Positions 1 to 7,955 of a stretch of 64,000 bases of DNA are shown here, in pieces (the stretch's first letter is position 1; each line of letters opens with the position of its first letter). The notes under the pieces were generated by a model. That model saw only the letters and a program-made list of their open reading frames with translations, was not told the DNA's origin and searched no databases. The position numbers and the translations under genes are program-made. This DNA comes from Mucilaginibacter defluvii (lineage in GTDB: Bacteria; Bacteroidota; Bacteroidia; Sphingobacteriales; Sphingobacteriaceae), in the NCBI RefSeq assembly GCF_039543225.1, contig NZ_BAABJI010000002.1:1674001-1738000 (forward strand), written 5' to 3'.

Positions 1-625
1 AATGCGGCGCCCTGAATATGTTCCAGCTCAGCAATCCGCCAATATTGGTTACGTCCCAAAAACCAAAAAACTTAACGGTTTCGGTTGATGCTACGCCTTG
101 CTGTGCAGAGATCACCTGCAAATCCAATGACTGAGCGATCATCACTGCAGATATAATGGCAAAACCTGCTGGTATCTCGTACGAAATGATCTGCGCGGCC
201 GAACGCATAGCGCCTAAAATAGAGTATTTATTATTGGAGCCCCAGCCCGCCATGAGTATGCCCAATGTCTCGATAGAGATAATGGCGAACACATAATACA
301 GGCCGATATTTATTTTTGAAGGCGCTAAGCCTGGCCCCCAAGGCATTGCGGCAAAGCCCATGTAAACAGCCACAAATATGATTACCGGCGCCAGTATAAA
401 CAGCCACTTATCGGCCTTGGCCGGGATGATCAGCTCCTTTTGGATCATTTTAAGAATATCGGCAAAAGTTTGCAGTGTACCAAATTTTCCTGTTTCGGTG
501 GGGCCGAGCCTGTCCTGTATGTAGGCGGATATCTTTCGCTCGGCATACACGCCAAAAAGCGCGAACAACGCCGCAAACGCGAACAGCCCGGCAGCTACAA
601 GAAAATATATCAGGTAATTACTCAA
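1..625 (-). CDS. nuoH: NADH-quinone oxidoreductase subunit H, N-terminal part
   Basis: This is complex I subunit NuoH, the membrane subunit that helps form the quinone site and links it to the proton-pumping arm. About 208 residues are visible; the C-terminus runs off the left edge. The first transmembrane helix is followed by the family motif YAERKISAYIQDRLGPT. A second conserved stretch reads GWGSNNKYSILGAMRSAAQ, then ISYEIPAG. The only start that keeps the first helix is a TTG at 625; an in-frame TAA lies four codons upstream. In most genomes nuoH follows nuoG, but here the gene upstream is murI, about 370 bases away, so the nuo operon is interrupted or begins here. Family identity is certain; the start is inferred. 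Confidence 0.93.
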   Translation of the reverse strand, partial: MSNYLIYFLVAAGLFAFAALFALFGVYAERKISAYIQDRLGPTETGKFGTLQTFADILKMIQKELIIPAKADKWLFILAPVIIFVAVYMGFAAMPWGPGLAPSKINIGLYYVFAIISIETLGILMAGWGSNNKYSILGAMRSAAQIISYEIPAGFAIISAVMIAQSLDLQVISAQQGVASTETVKFFGFWDVTNIGGLLSWNIFRAPH

Positions 626-629
626 TGCA

Positions 630-658
630 CAAAATTACTTTGGCTGCAAACTTAGCAA
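630..658 (-). promoter_or_regulatory. Putative nuoH promoter
   Basis: On the minus strand a TTG (658-656) is followed after 18 bases by TAATTTTG (637-630), matching the Bacteroidota -33/-7 pattern. The predicted transcript start falls almost on the TTG start codon, so the message would be nearly leaderless. A second -7-like box (TAAGTTTG, 654-647) overlaps the region. Motif match by eye only. Confidence 0.4.
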
Positions 659-829
659 ATGCCCGCTAAATATTCTATGTATTTGGTAGATTATAGCAGG
701 ATTTTGATTTATGAAATCGGGAGAGCGGTTTTGGTTTCGAATTTCAGAAGTTTGATTGCGAAGTTGCCTGACCTGATTATAAATTATTTACTTTCCCTCT
801 GGAAAACGTTGTGGAAACTCGCCATTTAA

Positions 830-967
830 CTCACCCGGTCTTCGCTGCGCTGGACCACCCTCTCTGCCCTTTGGGCAAAGAAGGTAAAATAACAAGAAAG
901 AATCTGTTTACTACTCCCCTCTTGCGTTTGCGCAGAGGTTAACAAGCGGAGCGATGTCGGGGGTGAG
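830..967. repeat. Intergenic inverted-repeat element (REP/MITE-like)
   Basis: Most of the 626-993 gap between nuoH and murI is non-coding and holds this 138-base element. It begins CTCACCC and ends GGGTGAG. The two arms, roughly 830-885 and 913-967, read as imperfect reverse complements: both contain TCGCT.CGCT.G followed by a CCTCT block and a small hairpin. No open frame or transposase is present. It resembles the palindromic, non-autonomous intergenic repeats common in Sphingobacteriaceae. Nothing else is recognisable in 626-829. Confidence 0.6.
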
Positions 968-993
968 TCAATAGGATCAAAGTGACTTATAAA

Positions 994-1824
994 TCACTTT
1001 ACCGACACATACTCCGCCACAACAGGCTCGCCAAAAAAGGCTGATGCATGGTGGTCAAAATCCGTGGTATCATCTGATGTGGTGAAAAATCGTTTGCCTG
1101 CTCCTTGAGTAAGCTGCTGCTTAATTTCCAGGTGGCGTTGCAGGTAATCGGCTAAACTGGTTGCTACAATATCACCCTGCGCAACAACTTTAATATTGGG
1201 TGGCAACCGCGCTTCAATCTTATCCTGCAATAGCGGATAATGGGTACACGCCAGCAACAGGGTATCAATATTAGCTGACTGCGCCTGTATGGCGTCCAAA
1301 TACTCTTTAATAAAATAATCGGCGCCCGGTTTATCATGCTCACCTGTTTCAATCAACGGTACCCACATGGGGCAGGCTTGCTGATGTACATTTAACTTCG
1401 GGAAAAACTTCTCTATCTCTAATAAATACGACTGCGATTGTACGGTACCCTTGGTACCCAACACCCCAATCTCACCGGTTTGGGTGTAATTGCCAATTAC
1501 CTCTGCTGTGGGGCGGATGACGCCTAACACACGTTTATCATCAAACTTGCCGGGCATATCCTGCTGCTGTATGGTGCGCAATGCTTTGGCCGAGGCGGTA
1601 TTACAGGCCAAAATAATCAGCGGACAGCCTTGCTTAAACAACCACTGCACGCATTCCCAAGTATACTCATGTATGGTTTTAAACGAGCGGTTACCATAAG
1701 GCGAGCGGCCGTTATCGCCCAGGTAAACATAATCGTACCGGGGCAGTTGATTGGCGATAGACCGGAACACGGTTAACCCGCCATAGCCGGAATCAAATAT
1801 ACCGATGGGTTTTGTTGCTGACAC
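994..1824 (-). CDS. murI: Glutamate racemase
   Basis: MurI interconverts L- and D-glutamate in the cytoplasm to supply D-glutamate for peptidoglycan. The 276-residue length is normal for the family. The N-terminal IGIFDSGYGGLTV carries the conserved Asp-Ser motif. The two catalytic cysteines sit in LACNTASA (about residue 76) and LLACTHYPLL (about residue 193). The start is a GTG, which places the DSG motif at residue 11 as expected. Upstream on the same strand lies ompH, but a strong terminator ends only seven bases before this start codon, so expression by readthrough or from an unusual promoter is implied. The last gene of the bamA/ompH cluster. Confidence 0.96.
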   Translation of the reverse strand: MSATKPIGIFDSGYGGLTVFRSIANQLPRYDYVYLGDNGRSPYGNRSFKTIHEYTWECVQWLFKQGCPLIILACNTASAKALRTIQQQDMPGKFDDKRVLGVIRPTAEVIGNYTQTGEIGVLGTKGTVQSQSYLLEIEKFFPKLNVHQQACPMWVPLIETGEHDKPGADYFIKEYLDAIQAQSANIDTLLLACTHYPLLQDKIEARLPPNIKVVAQGDIVATSLADYLQRHLEIKQQLTQGAGKRFFTTSDDTTDFDHHASAFFGEPVVAEYVSVK

Positions 1825-1830
1825 CTTTGC

Positions 1831-1870
1831 AAAAATAAAAAAAGCGCCCGGTAATACGGGCGCTTTTTTT
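1831..1870 (-). terminator. Rho-independent terminator after the ompH pair
   Basis: A perfect 14-bp stem (1837-1850 with 1857-1870, loop GTAATA) has a GCGCCCG core flanked by A and T runs on both sides, so it can act in both directions. On the minus strand it follows the ompH stop at 1891 and ends just before the murI start codon. Confidence 0.85.
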
Positions 1871-1890
1871 ATCTGATATCCTGTTATTAA

Positions 1891-2400
1891 TTATTTTAAA
1901 CCCAGGTCAGCTTTAACTGATGCTAACAAATCGTCAGCCTCTGGCGATACTAATAATTCGGTTTGTGATGAATCAAGCACATAAGTGTAACCTTTAGCTT
2001 TAGCAACTTTGCTTATTGAAGCACGGGCTTTAGTAAATAGCGGCCTGGTCAACTCATTGCTTTTTTGTTCAACTTTACCTTGCGCGTCTTTTTGGAAATC
2101 CTGAATACGTTTTTGCAGATCCTGTAATTCTGTTTCTTTAGCAGTACGGGTTGCATCGTTCATGGTAGCTTTATCTTTTTCGTAAGCCTGGGCTTTTGTT
2201 TGAAACTCGTTACCCATAGTGGTGTAAGTATCAACAAAAGTTTTTTGATAAGCTTCCATTTGTGTCCTTATCGTTTTAGTTTCGGGCATCAACTCCACCA
2301 GTTGATTAAAATTGATGTGCGCGATCTTTTGTGCTTTTGCATACGTCCCCACAAATACCATGCATACCGCTACTAAAGCAACCTTAAATAATCTTTTCAT
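1891..2400 (-). CDS. OmpH/Skp family periplasmic chaperone (second copy)
   Basis: Skp-like chaperones hold unfolded outer-membrane proteins in the periplasm before BamA inserts them. This copy has a signal peptide (MKRLFKVALVAVCMVFVGTY, cleaved after AKA), then IAHINFNQLVELMPETK, the usual OmpH opening strand, then a long charged helical arm (residues about 50-120) rich in K, E and Q. The start at 2400 is preferred because it puts the signal peptide at the N-terminus; a longer frame starting at 2463 would add 21 polar residues and overlap the upstream gene. It lies 52 bases downstream of another ompH and is followed by a strong terminator. About 169 residues, typical for the family. Confidence 0.9.
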   Translation of the reverse strand: MKRLFKVALVAVCMVFVGTYAKAQKIAHINFNQLVELMPETKTIRTQMEAYQKTFVDTYTTMGNEFQTKAQAYEKDKATMNDATRTAKETELQDLQKRIQDFQKDAQGKVEQKSNELTRPLFTKARASISKVAKAKGYTYVLDSSQTELLVSPEADDLLASVKADLGLK

Positions 2401-2452
2401 TTTTGTTTCTGTGTGTTTAATATAATAGTCCGCTATTTTATAAAATATAAAT

Positions 2453-2983
2453 TTATTGGGCAAATGTTCCTGGTTTTAATCCTAAACGCGTTATCACCGC
2501 GGCACTCTTATCATACCTTGGGTTAGCGTAAAGCATCATTACCTCGCTGTTCTTGTCAAATATCATATCCAGATTTTCGCTTTCGGCAACTACCTGTACC
2601 GCTTTTGACACGCGATCCTGAATTGGTTTAATCAAGGCAGTGCTTTTTTGTGTCAGCTCACCGTCAGGACCGAATTTCAACCGTTGAAAATCCTTCGCTG
2701 CTTTCTCCTTACCTACAATCTCCGCTTCGCGGCGCTTTTTCATTTCAGGCGTCATTAACACCTGGTCGGCCTGGTAAGCTTTATATAACCTGTCAATTTC
2801 CTGAAATTTAGCGTCAGCCTCTTTTTGCCATTGCTGCGATTGCGCGCTCAATTGCTTTTGTGCCGATGTATAATCCGGCATGTGCTTCAGTATGTATTCC
2901 GAGTCAACATAAGCAAACCGTTGTGCAAATGCTCCTAAATATGCAGTAAACGCTAATAAAGCTGTTAAAATTATCCTTTTCAT
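2453..2983 (-). CDS. OmpH/Skp family periplasmic chaperone (first copy)
   Basis: A 176-residue Skp-like protein directly behind bamA. The signal peptide is MKRIILTALLAFTAYLGAFA with cleavage before QRFAYVDSEYILKHMPDY. The YVDSEYIL strand and the following Q/K-rich coiled helical arms are characteristic of OmpH. It starts 15 bases after the bamA stop, so the two are almost certainly cotranscribed, and it is followed by a second paralogue. Chaperoning of barrel proteins to BamA is inferred from family and context. Confidence 0.92.
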   Translation of the reverse strand: MKRIILTALLAFTAYLGAFAQRFAYVDSEYILKHMPDYTSAQKQLSAQSQQWQKEADAKFQEIDRLYKAYQADQVLMTPEMKKRREAEIVGKEKAAKDFQRLKFGPDGELTQKSTALIKPIQDRVSKAVQVVAESENLDMIFDKNSEVMMLYANPRYDKSAAVITRLGLKPGTFAQ

Positions 2984-2998
2984 AAATTAATTATACAA

Positions 2999-5527
2999 TT
3001 AATTAAATCCGCCTTGTAAACTTTGTGCAATTGAGAAGTGGAACTGTCCTCTTCCCGCATCCGGCTGGCCCGGTATGCGGTCAAAACCGTAACCGTAATC
3101 AAGCCCGAGCAAACCAAATATAGGCAAAAATATCCGGGCACCCATACCTACCGAGCGCCTTACGTTAAACGGATTGTAGCGGCTGAAGCTATCCCATGCG
3201 TTACCGCCTTCGGCAAAAGCCAACAGGAATATAGTGGCCGACTGGCTTGCAATTACCGGGTGACGCAGCTCAAGCGTAAACTTGTTATAGATAGCACTGC
3301 CTGGGTTATCGTTAGCCGTATAGTTTGAGCCGGTTGGTACGATCGAGAAGTTTTGATATCCACGTAAACCGATGATCTCGCTACCCTGCAGGAACTGGTA
3401 AGTTTGCATACCGTCACCACCCAGTTTGAAACGCTCGAACGGTGAAGGGCCTACCTGGGAATTATATGAACCCAGGAAACCAAACCTTGCCTGAGACATC
3501 AGCACAAGTTTACCGGTAATACGCTGGAACCATTGCGCGTCAAACTTCCATTTGTGATACTCCACAAATTTATAACGCTCTTCCGGCGTAGCAATTGCGT
3601 AGTTGGTGTTATTAAATAATGAGTACGGCGGTGTTACCTGAACCGTAAACCTGATGTTTGAACCCCCAGTTGGATAAATAGGCGCATCCAGCGAGTTACG
3701 GCTTAACTCTTGTGTAATTTTAATGTTGTATGATGTACCGTTTCTGAACAGGTATGCTGAATAGTTATCCAGGAAGTAGTGGTCAAAGTTAAGTGAGTAG
3801 TTTAACTGGAAGTAGTTATCGGGCCAGTTTAAACGTTTACCCAGCGTTACACCGATACCATTAATACGTAACTTATTGTAATAAGGGCTTGATTTTGGAT
3901 AATACTGCCCTGTTGAGCTACCCTGTGTATAAGCCGATAAGCTGAAGAAAATAGGTTTCTTACCACCCAGCCATGGCTCAGAGAACGTGAACGAGAAGTT
4001 TTGATACGTACGCCCGCTTGACTGGCCACGTATGCTTAGCCTTTGCCCGTCGCCTTTTGGCAGCGGCCTGTAAGCTTTCAGATTAAATATATTACGCAGC
4101 GAAAAGTTGTTGAACGATAAACCTAATGTACCAACCAACTGGCCACCACCAAAACCACCCGAAAGCTCAATCTGGTCAGAAGGTTTTTCAACTACGTTGT
4201 AAATAATGTCAACCGTACCCTCCGATGGATTAATATTAGTTGGGCGTGGTTCTGTTTTTTGCTCGTCAAAACTACCCAACTGCGAAAGTTCGCGCGTACT
4301 ACGGATCAATAACGTTTTGTTAAACCTTTGCCCCGGTTTGGTACGGATCTCGCGCATTACCACCTTATCGTTAGTAACATCATTACCTTTAACGGTTACA
4401 CGGTTAATGGTGTATTGTGGTCCTTCGTAAATACGTATGTCCAGATCGATAGTGTCGCCATAAATGCGCGTTTGTACCGGGTCGGCGTTGTAGGTCAGGT
4501 ATCCATCATCCAGATAAAGGGTTGATACATCGTCATTACTCGGCGTAGGGCCTGATAACCTCTTGGTCAGCTCCTCTTCGCTAAATATATCACCTTTCTT
4601 AATACGCAGTACACGATTTAAAAACTCGGTAGTGTACTTGGCATTGCCCGACCATTTAATGTTACCAAAGTAATACTTAGGACCTTCGTAAACTTTGATC
4701 TTCACGTCAACCGTGCGCTCATCGTGGCGGGTAACGGTATCGTCTAACACCTGCGCGTCACGATAACCTTCGGCCTGCATTTTTTCAATAAGCGTTTGCT
4801 TATCCTCTAAAAATTTATCTTCTTTAAACTTCTTTGAGCCGAAGATATTGTACCACTTCTTGGTACGTGTATTCTTTAAAAACTTGCGTAATTTTTTATC
4901 GGTAAAGGCGGTATTGCCGTCAAACTCAACACTGTTAATTTTAACCTTGTTCTTTTTATCAACCTGTACATTCAGTATCACAGAACTTGAGTCGCCCGGG
5001 TCAGGCACCGGATTCATTTTAACCTCGGTAAATAAGTAGCCTTTCTCGTTAAAGTGGCGCTTAATAATTCCGGTTGTCGTATTGATCAGGTTCTGGTTAA
5101 CTATTTTACCTGTTTTATCATTCAGCTTTTTAGTTACATCCTCAATTTCGCCTTTTTTAATACCGGTTATTTTTAACCTTGATAAACGCGGCCTTTCAAC
5201 CACTGCTATCTCCAGGTATACGGTATCCATATTTACTTTGGTGATGTTAAGCTGTACATCATCAAACAATCCCTGCGAAAACAGGTCCTTGATAACACGT
5301 GCGTTAGCCTCGCCTGGTAATATCAGCCTGTCGCCTTTATTTAATTTTGATATGGTGATCAGAATTTCCTTGTCCAGGTTTTTAGCTCCGCTAATGGTTA
5401 CGCCACCAACAATATACTCTTTAGGACTAAGGTAGTTCAGGCTATCTGCCGAGCCGGCCGGAACCTGCGCCATGGCAGTAATTGCACTTAACAGCAAAGA
5501 AAATACAGCAACTATATATTTATACAT
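2999..5527 (-). CDS. bamA: Outer membrane protein assembly factor BamA
   Basis: BamA is the core Omp85 insertase that folds beta-barrel proteins into the outer membrane. The 842-residue protein has a signal peptide ending AMAQ, about five POTRA domains (roughly residues 35-450, with repeated EGP(K/Q)Y motifs such as VYEGPKYYFGNIKW and YEGPQYTINRVTVKGN), then a 16-strand barrel from about 460. The barrel contains the Omp85 family loop EIIGLRGYQNF, the RGY form of the conserved VRGF/Y motif. It lies 63 bases downstream of uppS and 15 bases upstream of two ompH genes, the standard Bacteroidota arrangement. Confidence 0.97.
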   Translation of the reverse strand: MYKYIVAVFSLLLSAITAMAQVPAGSADSLNYLSPKEYIVGGVTISGAKNLDKEILITISKLNKGDRLILPGEANARVIKDLFSQGLFDDVQLNITKVNMDTVYLEIAVVERPRLSRLKITGIKKGEIEDVTKKLNDKTGKIVNQNLINTTTGIIKRHFNEKGYLFTEVKMNPVPDPGDSSSVILNVQVDKKNKVKINSVEFDGNTAFTDKKLRKFLKNTRTKKWYNIFGSKKFKEDKFLEDKQTLIEKMQAEGYRDAQVLDDTVTRHDERTVDVKIKVYEGPKYYFGNIKWSGNAKYTTEFLNRVLRIKKGDIFSEEELTKRLSGPTPSNDDVSTLYLDDGYLTYNADPVQTRIYGDTIDLDIRIYEGPQYTINRVTVKGNDVTNDKVVMREIRTKPGQRFNKTLLIRSTRELSQLGSFDEQKTEPRPTNINPSEGTVDIIYNVVEKPSDQIELSGGFGGGQLVGTLGLSFNNFSLRNIFNLKAYRPLPKGDGQRLSIRGQSSGRTYQNFSFTFSEPWLGGKKPIFFSLSAYTQGSSTGQYYPKSSPYYNKLRINGIGVTLGKRLNWPDNYFQLNYSLNFDHYFLDNYSAYLFRNGTSYNIKITQELSRNSLDAPIYPTGGSNIRFTVQVTPPYSLFNNTNYAIATPEERYKFVEYHKWKFDAQWFQRITGKLVLMSQARFGFLGSYNSQVGPSPFERFKLGGDGMQTYQFLQGSEIIGLRGYQNFSIVPTGSNYTANDNPGSAIYNKFTLELRHPVIASQSATIFLLAFAEGGNAWDSFSRYNPFNVRRSVGMGARIFLPIFGLLGLDYGYGFDRIPGQPDAGRGQFHFSIAQSLQGGFN

Positions 5528-5590
5528 TCGGATATTTTAGTGGGCTAAAAATAATTTAAACAGTTGTTAAATAGTGTTAAAAGTAAAAAT

Positions 5591-6325
5591 TTAGTTAAGC
5601 TGCTCGCTTGTCATACCAAAGCGGCGCTCGCGCTGCTGGTAGTCAAGTATAGCCTCAAATAAATCTTCTCGCCTGAAATCGGGCCATAATTTATTGGTAA
5701 AATACAGCTCGGTATACGCTATTTGCCAAAGCAGGTAGTTACTGATGCGGTGTTCGCCGCTCGTCCTGATCATGAGTTCAGGATCAGGCATGTTATATGT
5801 ATAGAGATTATCAGCAATAGTTTGCTCCGTTATATCGGCCGGGTTTAGTTCGCCGGCCTTTACCTTTTCGGCAATACTTTTAACAGCATGAACGATCTCG
5901 TTACGTGAGCTATAGCTCAAGGCTAAGGTTAACACCAAACCGGTATTGCCGGCAGTAGTTTGCATAGCTTTGGTAAGTTCACGGTGATTGCGGGCCGGCA
6001 GCATACTCAGATCACCGATGGCATTAAGGCGCACATTATTGTTCATAAACGTGCTTATCTCCTTATTAATGGTACTAACCATCAATTCCATCAGTGCCAT
6101 TACCTCAAGCTTGGGCCGGTTCCAGTTCTCGGCCGAAAAGGCATAGAGGGTTAAATATTTAAGGCCCAGTTCGCATGCGCCCTCAACAACATCGCGTACG
6201 GCAAGCACACCGTTATGATGGCCAAATACCCTTAGCTTTCCTTTGGTTTTTGCCCAGCGGCCGTTACCATCCATTATAATGGCAATGTGCGCGGGCAATT
6301 TCAACAAATCGATCTGGTCTTTCAT
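5591..6325 (-). CDS. uppS: Isoprenyl transferase (undecaprenyl diphosphate synthase)
   Basis: UppS is a cytosolic cis-prenyltransferase that condenses isopentenyl diphosphate units to undecaprenyl diphosphate, the lipid carrier for peptidoglycan and surface glycans. All signature regions are present: IIMDGNGRWAK near residue 16 (catalytic Asp in DGNGRWA), YAFSAENWNRP near residue 63, and PDPELMIRTSGEHRISNYLL near residue 184, followed by YTELYFTNKLWPDF. Length 244 residues is typical. A TACCTTTG box about 100 bases upstream may be its promoter. It precedes bamA, as in other members of the phylum. Confidence 0.97.
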   Translation of the reverse strand: MKDQIDLLKLPAHIAIIMDGNGRWAKTKGKLRVFGHHNGVLAVRDVVEGACELGLKYLTLYAFSAENWNRPKLEVMALMELMVSTINKEISTFMNNNVRLNAIGDLSMLPARNHRELTKAMQTTAGNTGLVLTLALSYSSRNEIVHAVKSIAEKVKAGELNPADITEQTIADNLYTYNMPDPELMIRTSGEHRISNYLLWQIAYTELYFTNKLWPDFRREDLFEAILDYQQRERRFGMTSEQLN

Positions 6326-6425
6326 TACTGCCGTGTTAAATAGCCTTGATTAATTGCGCCGCAATTGTAATAAGTAAGCGCTCAGCTATTTAAATTATTT
6401 AAAATAAGCCTGTTTTTTCAGGCTA

Positions 6426-6433
6426 CAAAGGTA
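6426..6433 (-). promoter_or_regulatory. Putative -7 box upstream of uppS
   Basis: TACCTTTG on the minus strand (6433-6426) fits TAnnTTTG. It lies between the terminator of the exbD-like gene and the uppS start, where a new promoter would be needed. No clear -33 TTG was found at the expected spacing. Confidence 0.35.
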
Positions 6434-6489
6434 AAACTTACTTTGTATTTTTTTAGTATGACAGCGTAAAAGAAAAAACAAGCTTTTTT

Positions 6490-6521
6490 TTAACAAAAAA
6501 GCCGGGCTGTTTGGCCCGGCT
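6490..6521 (-). terminator. Rho-independent terminator after the ExbD-like gene
   Basis: The 8-bp stem AGCCGGGC (6500-6507) pairs with GCCCGGCT (6514-6521). On the minus strand the stem is followed by a run of T, about 20 bases past the ExbD-like stop codon. It separates that gene from uppS-bamA. Confidence 0.8.
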
Positions 6522-6541
6522 GCACTTATACGTTTATATTT

Positions 6542-7066
6542 TTAGTAGATACCTTTCTGCTTTAAAAGCGTTATATCCTGAGGTGCGATGTCGGCAATGG
6601 CATATGCAGGTACCTGGGTTATATCCAATTCGTCAATGGTATTCACCAGGTTTTCATATTTTGAACTGTCGGCAGGTTTAACAATTACCATCAGGGTTTT
6701 ACCATAATTCTTTTTTACATAAGCCGCTGCATCCAACAAAGCTTTGCGAACGCCGTTTTTACCGTAACCTGCCACTGTTGGCTTAAGTATGGGCTGCTCG
6801 GCCCGGCCTAAATACCAAAGGGCCTTGTTGTCTTTACCCAGGCAAACGGTGAGTGTGCGGTTTTCTGAAACAGGTTCATCAGGACCCTCATTATCAGGCA
6901 TCACAACCGGCATTATCTTAGGCTTGCTTAAGGTGGTGGTCATGATAAAAAAGGTAATCAACAGAAATGCAAGGTCAACCATAGCTGTCAGATCTACGCG
7001 GGTTGAGGCGCGTTTGCGGGTTCCTTTTCTGCCTGATCCGGCGGCAGGTGTGTTTAATTCGGCCAT
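6542..7066 (-). CDS. ExbD/TolR-family biopolymer transport protein
   Basis: ExbD/TolR proteins form, with ExbB/TolQ, proton-driven motors that energise outer-membrane processes. The 174-residue sequence starts with a basic cytoplasmic tail, then one transmembrane helix containing the family's essential aspartate in LTAMVDLAFLLITFFIMTT, followed by a periplasmic domain. No exbB, tolQ or tonB gene is adjacent, so its partner must be encoded elsewhere. It has its own terminator and sits between the DUF6089 gene and uppS, an addition to an otherwise conserved envelope cluster. Confidence 0.88.
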   Translation of the reverse strand: MAELNTPAAGSGRKGTRKRASTRVDLTAMVDLAFLLITFFIMTTTLSKPKIMPVVMPDNEGPDEPVSENRTLTVCLGKDNKALWYLGRAEQPILKPTVAGYGKNGVRKALLDAAAYVKKNYGKTLMVIVKPADSSKYENLVNTIDELDITQVPAYAIADIAPQDITLLKQKGIY

Positions 7067-7154
7067 AACAATAATAGTTTAGATAAGTAATATAATTATT
7101 ACGCCAAATTAAATTTTTTATTATACATATTTTATAAAATTTTATTTTATAAAA

Positions 7155-7946
7155 TCAATTTTCATAATAACATTTTTCGGTTACGAATGTAAACGATAGC
7201 GAAAGGTTTAAAAAAAGGTAACTGTCGCGTTTACGCAGGTCGCCGCGTTGGGTACCGGCGGTGCCTGTATATACGCCGGTTCGCTCACCCGTACGGTCTG
7301 ACAGCCGCACCGAGGTTGGCGATGGCAACGTGGATTTATCAGCATATAAACCGCTTACATCATCAAGGTAGTCGGTATTTGTCCAGTGATAACCTAAATC
7401 GGCTATCAATGTCCACTTACCGCCTATGTTGTATTTTACGCCCGCACCGTAAGGCACTGATAGTATGGTACCGGCATATTGCTTTTGCTGCCCCTCGGTA
7501 CGCAGCCTGCGCAAGCCTACCTGATTGCCGTTCAGCTCGGTACGCGGCGCATGAGCGGCCACACCAATACCCGCAAACACAAACGGGGTGAACACATTTT
7601 TACCGGCATCGGGTATATAATGCATAAAGTTAAACTCGCCGGTAAGGCTGGTTTCCATAATGCGATTGGTAAAACTCAGGTTACGGTCGCGCTGTTGCTG
7701 GTTGTTTGAAGTACTATCCGCAGCGCCTATTTTACCGTATGTGAACTGAAATTTGGCCGAGAGGTAACCGTTAAAATTACGCTTAACAAATACGTTACCA
7801 TCCAGCCCGCTAATTTGCAAGGGGTTGTGCTGGTTTAAATCGCCCATATAACCGGCGCCGCCTATACCCGCCCCAACTTCCCAGGTTTGGGCTTTAAGCG
7901 TTATGGCTGTAAATAGTATGAGTATGGTAAGTAGATATTTTCGCAT
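7155..7946 (-). CDS. DUF6089 outer-membrane beta-barrel protein
   Basis: A predicted outer-membrane barrel of 263 residues. The signal peptide MRKYLLTILILFTAITLKAQ is followed by TWEVGAGIGGAGYMGDLN, the typical opening of DUF6089 proteins, and by alternating hydrophobic strands such as FTPFVFAGIGVAAHAP and SVPYGAGVKYNIGGKWTLIA. The C-terminus ends in an aromatic-rich strand. In Bacteroidota this family lies between nadK and uppS/bamA, as here: the nadK stop is only nine bases upstream. Its exact role is not established; the context suggests outer-membrane biogenesis. Confidence 0.82.
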   Translation of the reverse strand: MRKYLLTILILFTAITLKAQTWEVGAGIGGAGYMGDLNQHNPLQISGLDGNVFVKRNFNGYLSAKFQFTYGKIGAADSTSNNQQQRDRNLSFTNRIMETSLTGEFNFMHYIPDAGKNVFTPFVFAGIGVAAHAPRTELNGNQVGLRRLRTEGQQKQYAGTILSVPYGAGVKYNIGGKWTLIADLGYHWTNTDYLDDVSGLYADKSTLPSPTSVRLSDRTGERTGVYTGTAGTQRGDLRKRDSYLFLNLSLSFTFVTEKCYYEN

Positions 7947-7955
7947 CCGGTAAGG

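Noticed and set aside
440..655. Open frames on the plus strand near the left end
   Set aside because: They are antisense to the visible N-terminal part of nuoH, which is certain by motif.
2401..2463. Upstream extension of the second ompH
   Set aside because: The 21 extra residues would precede a clear signal peptide and overlap the previous gene; the start at 2400 is more plausible.
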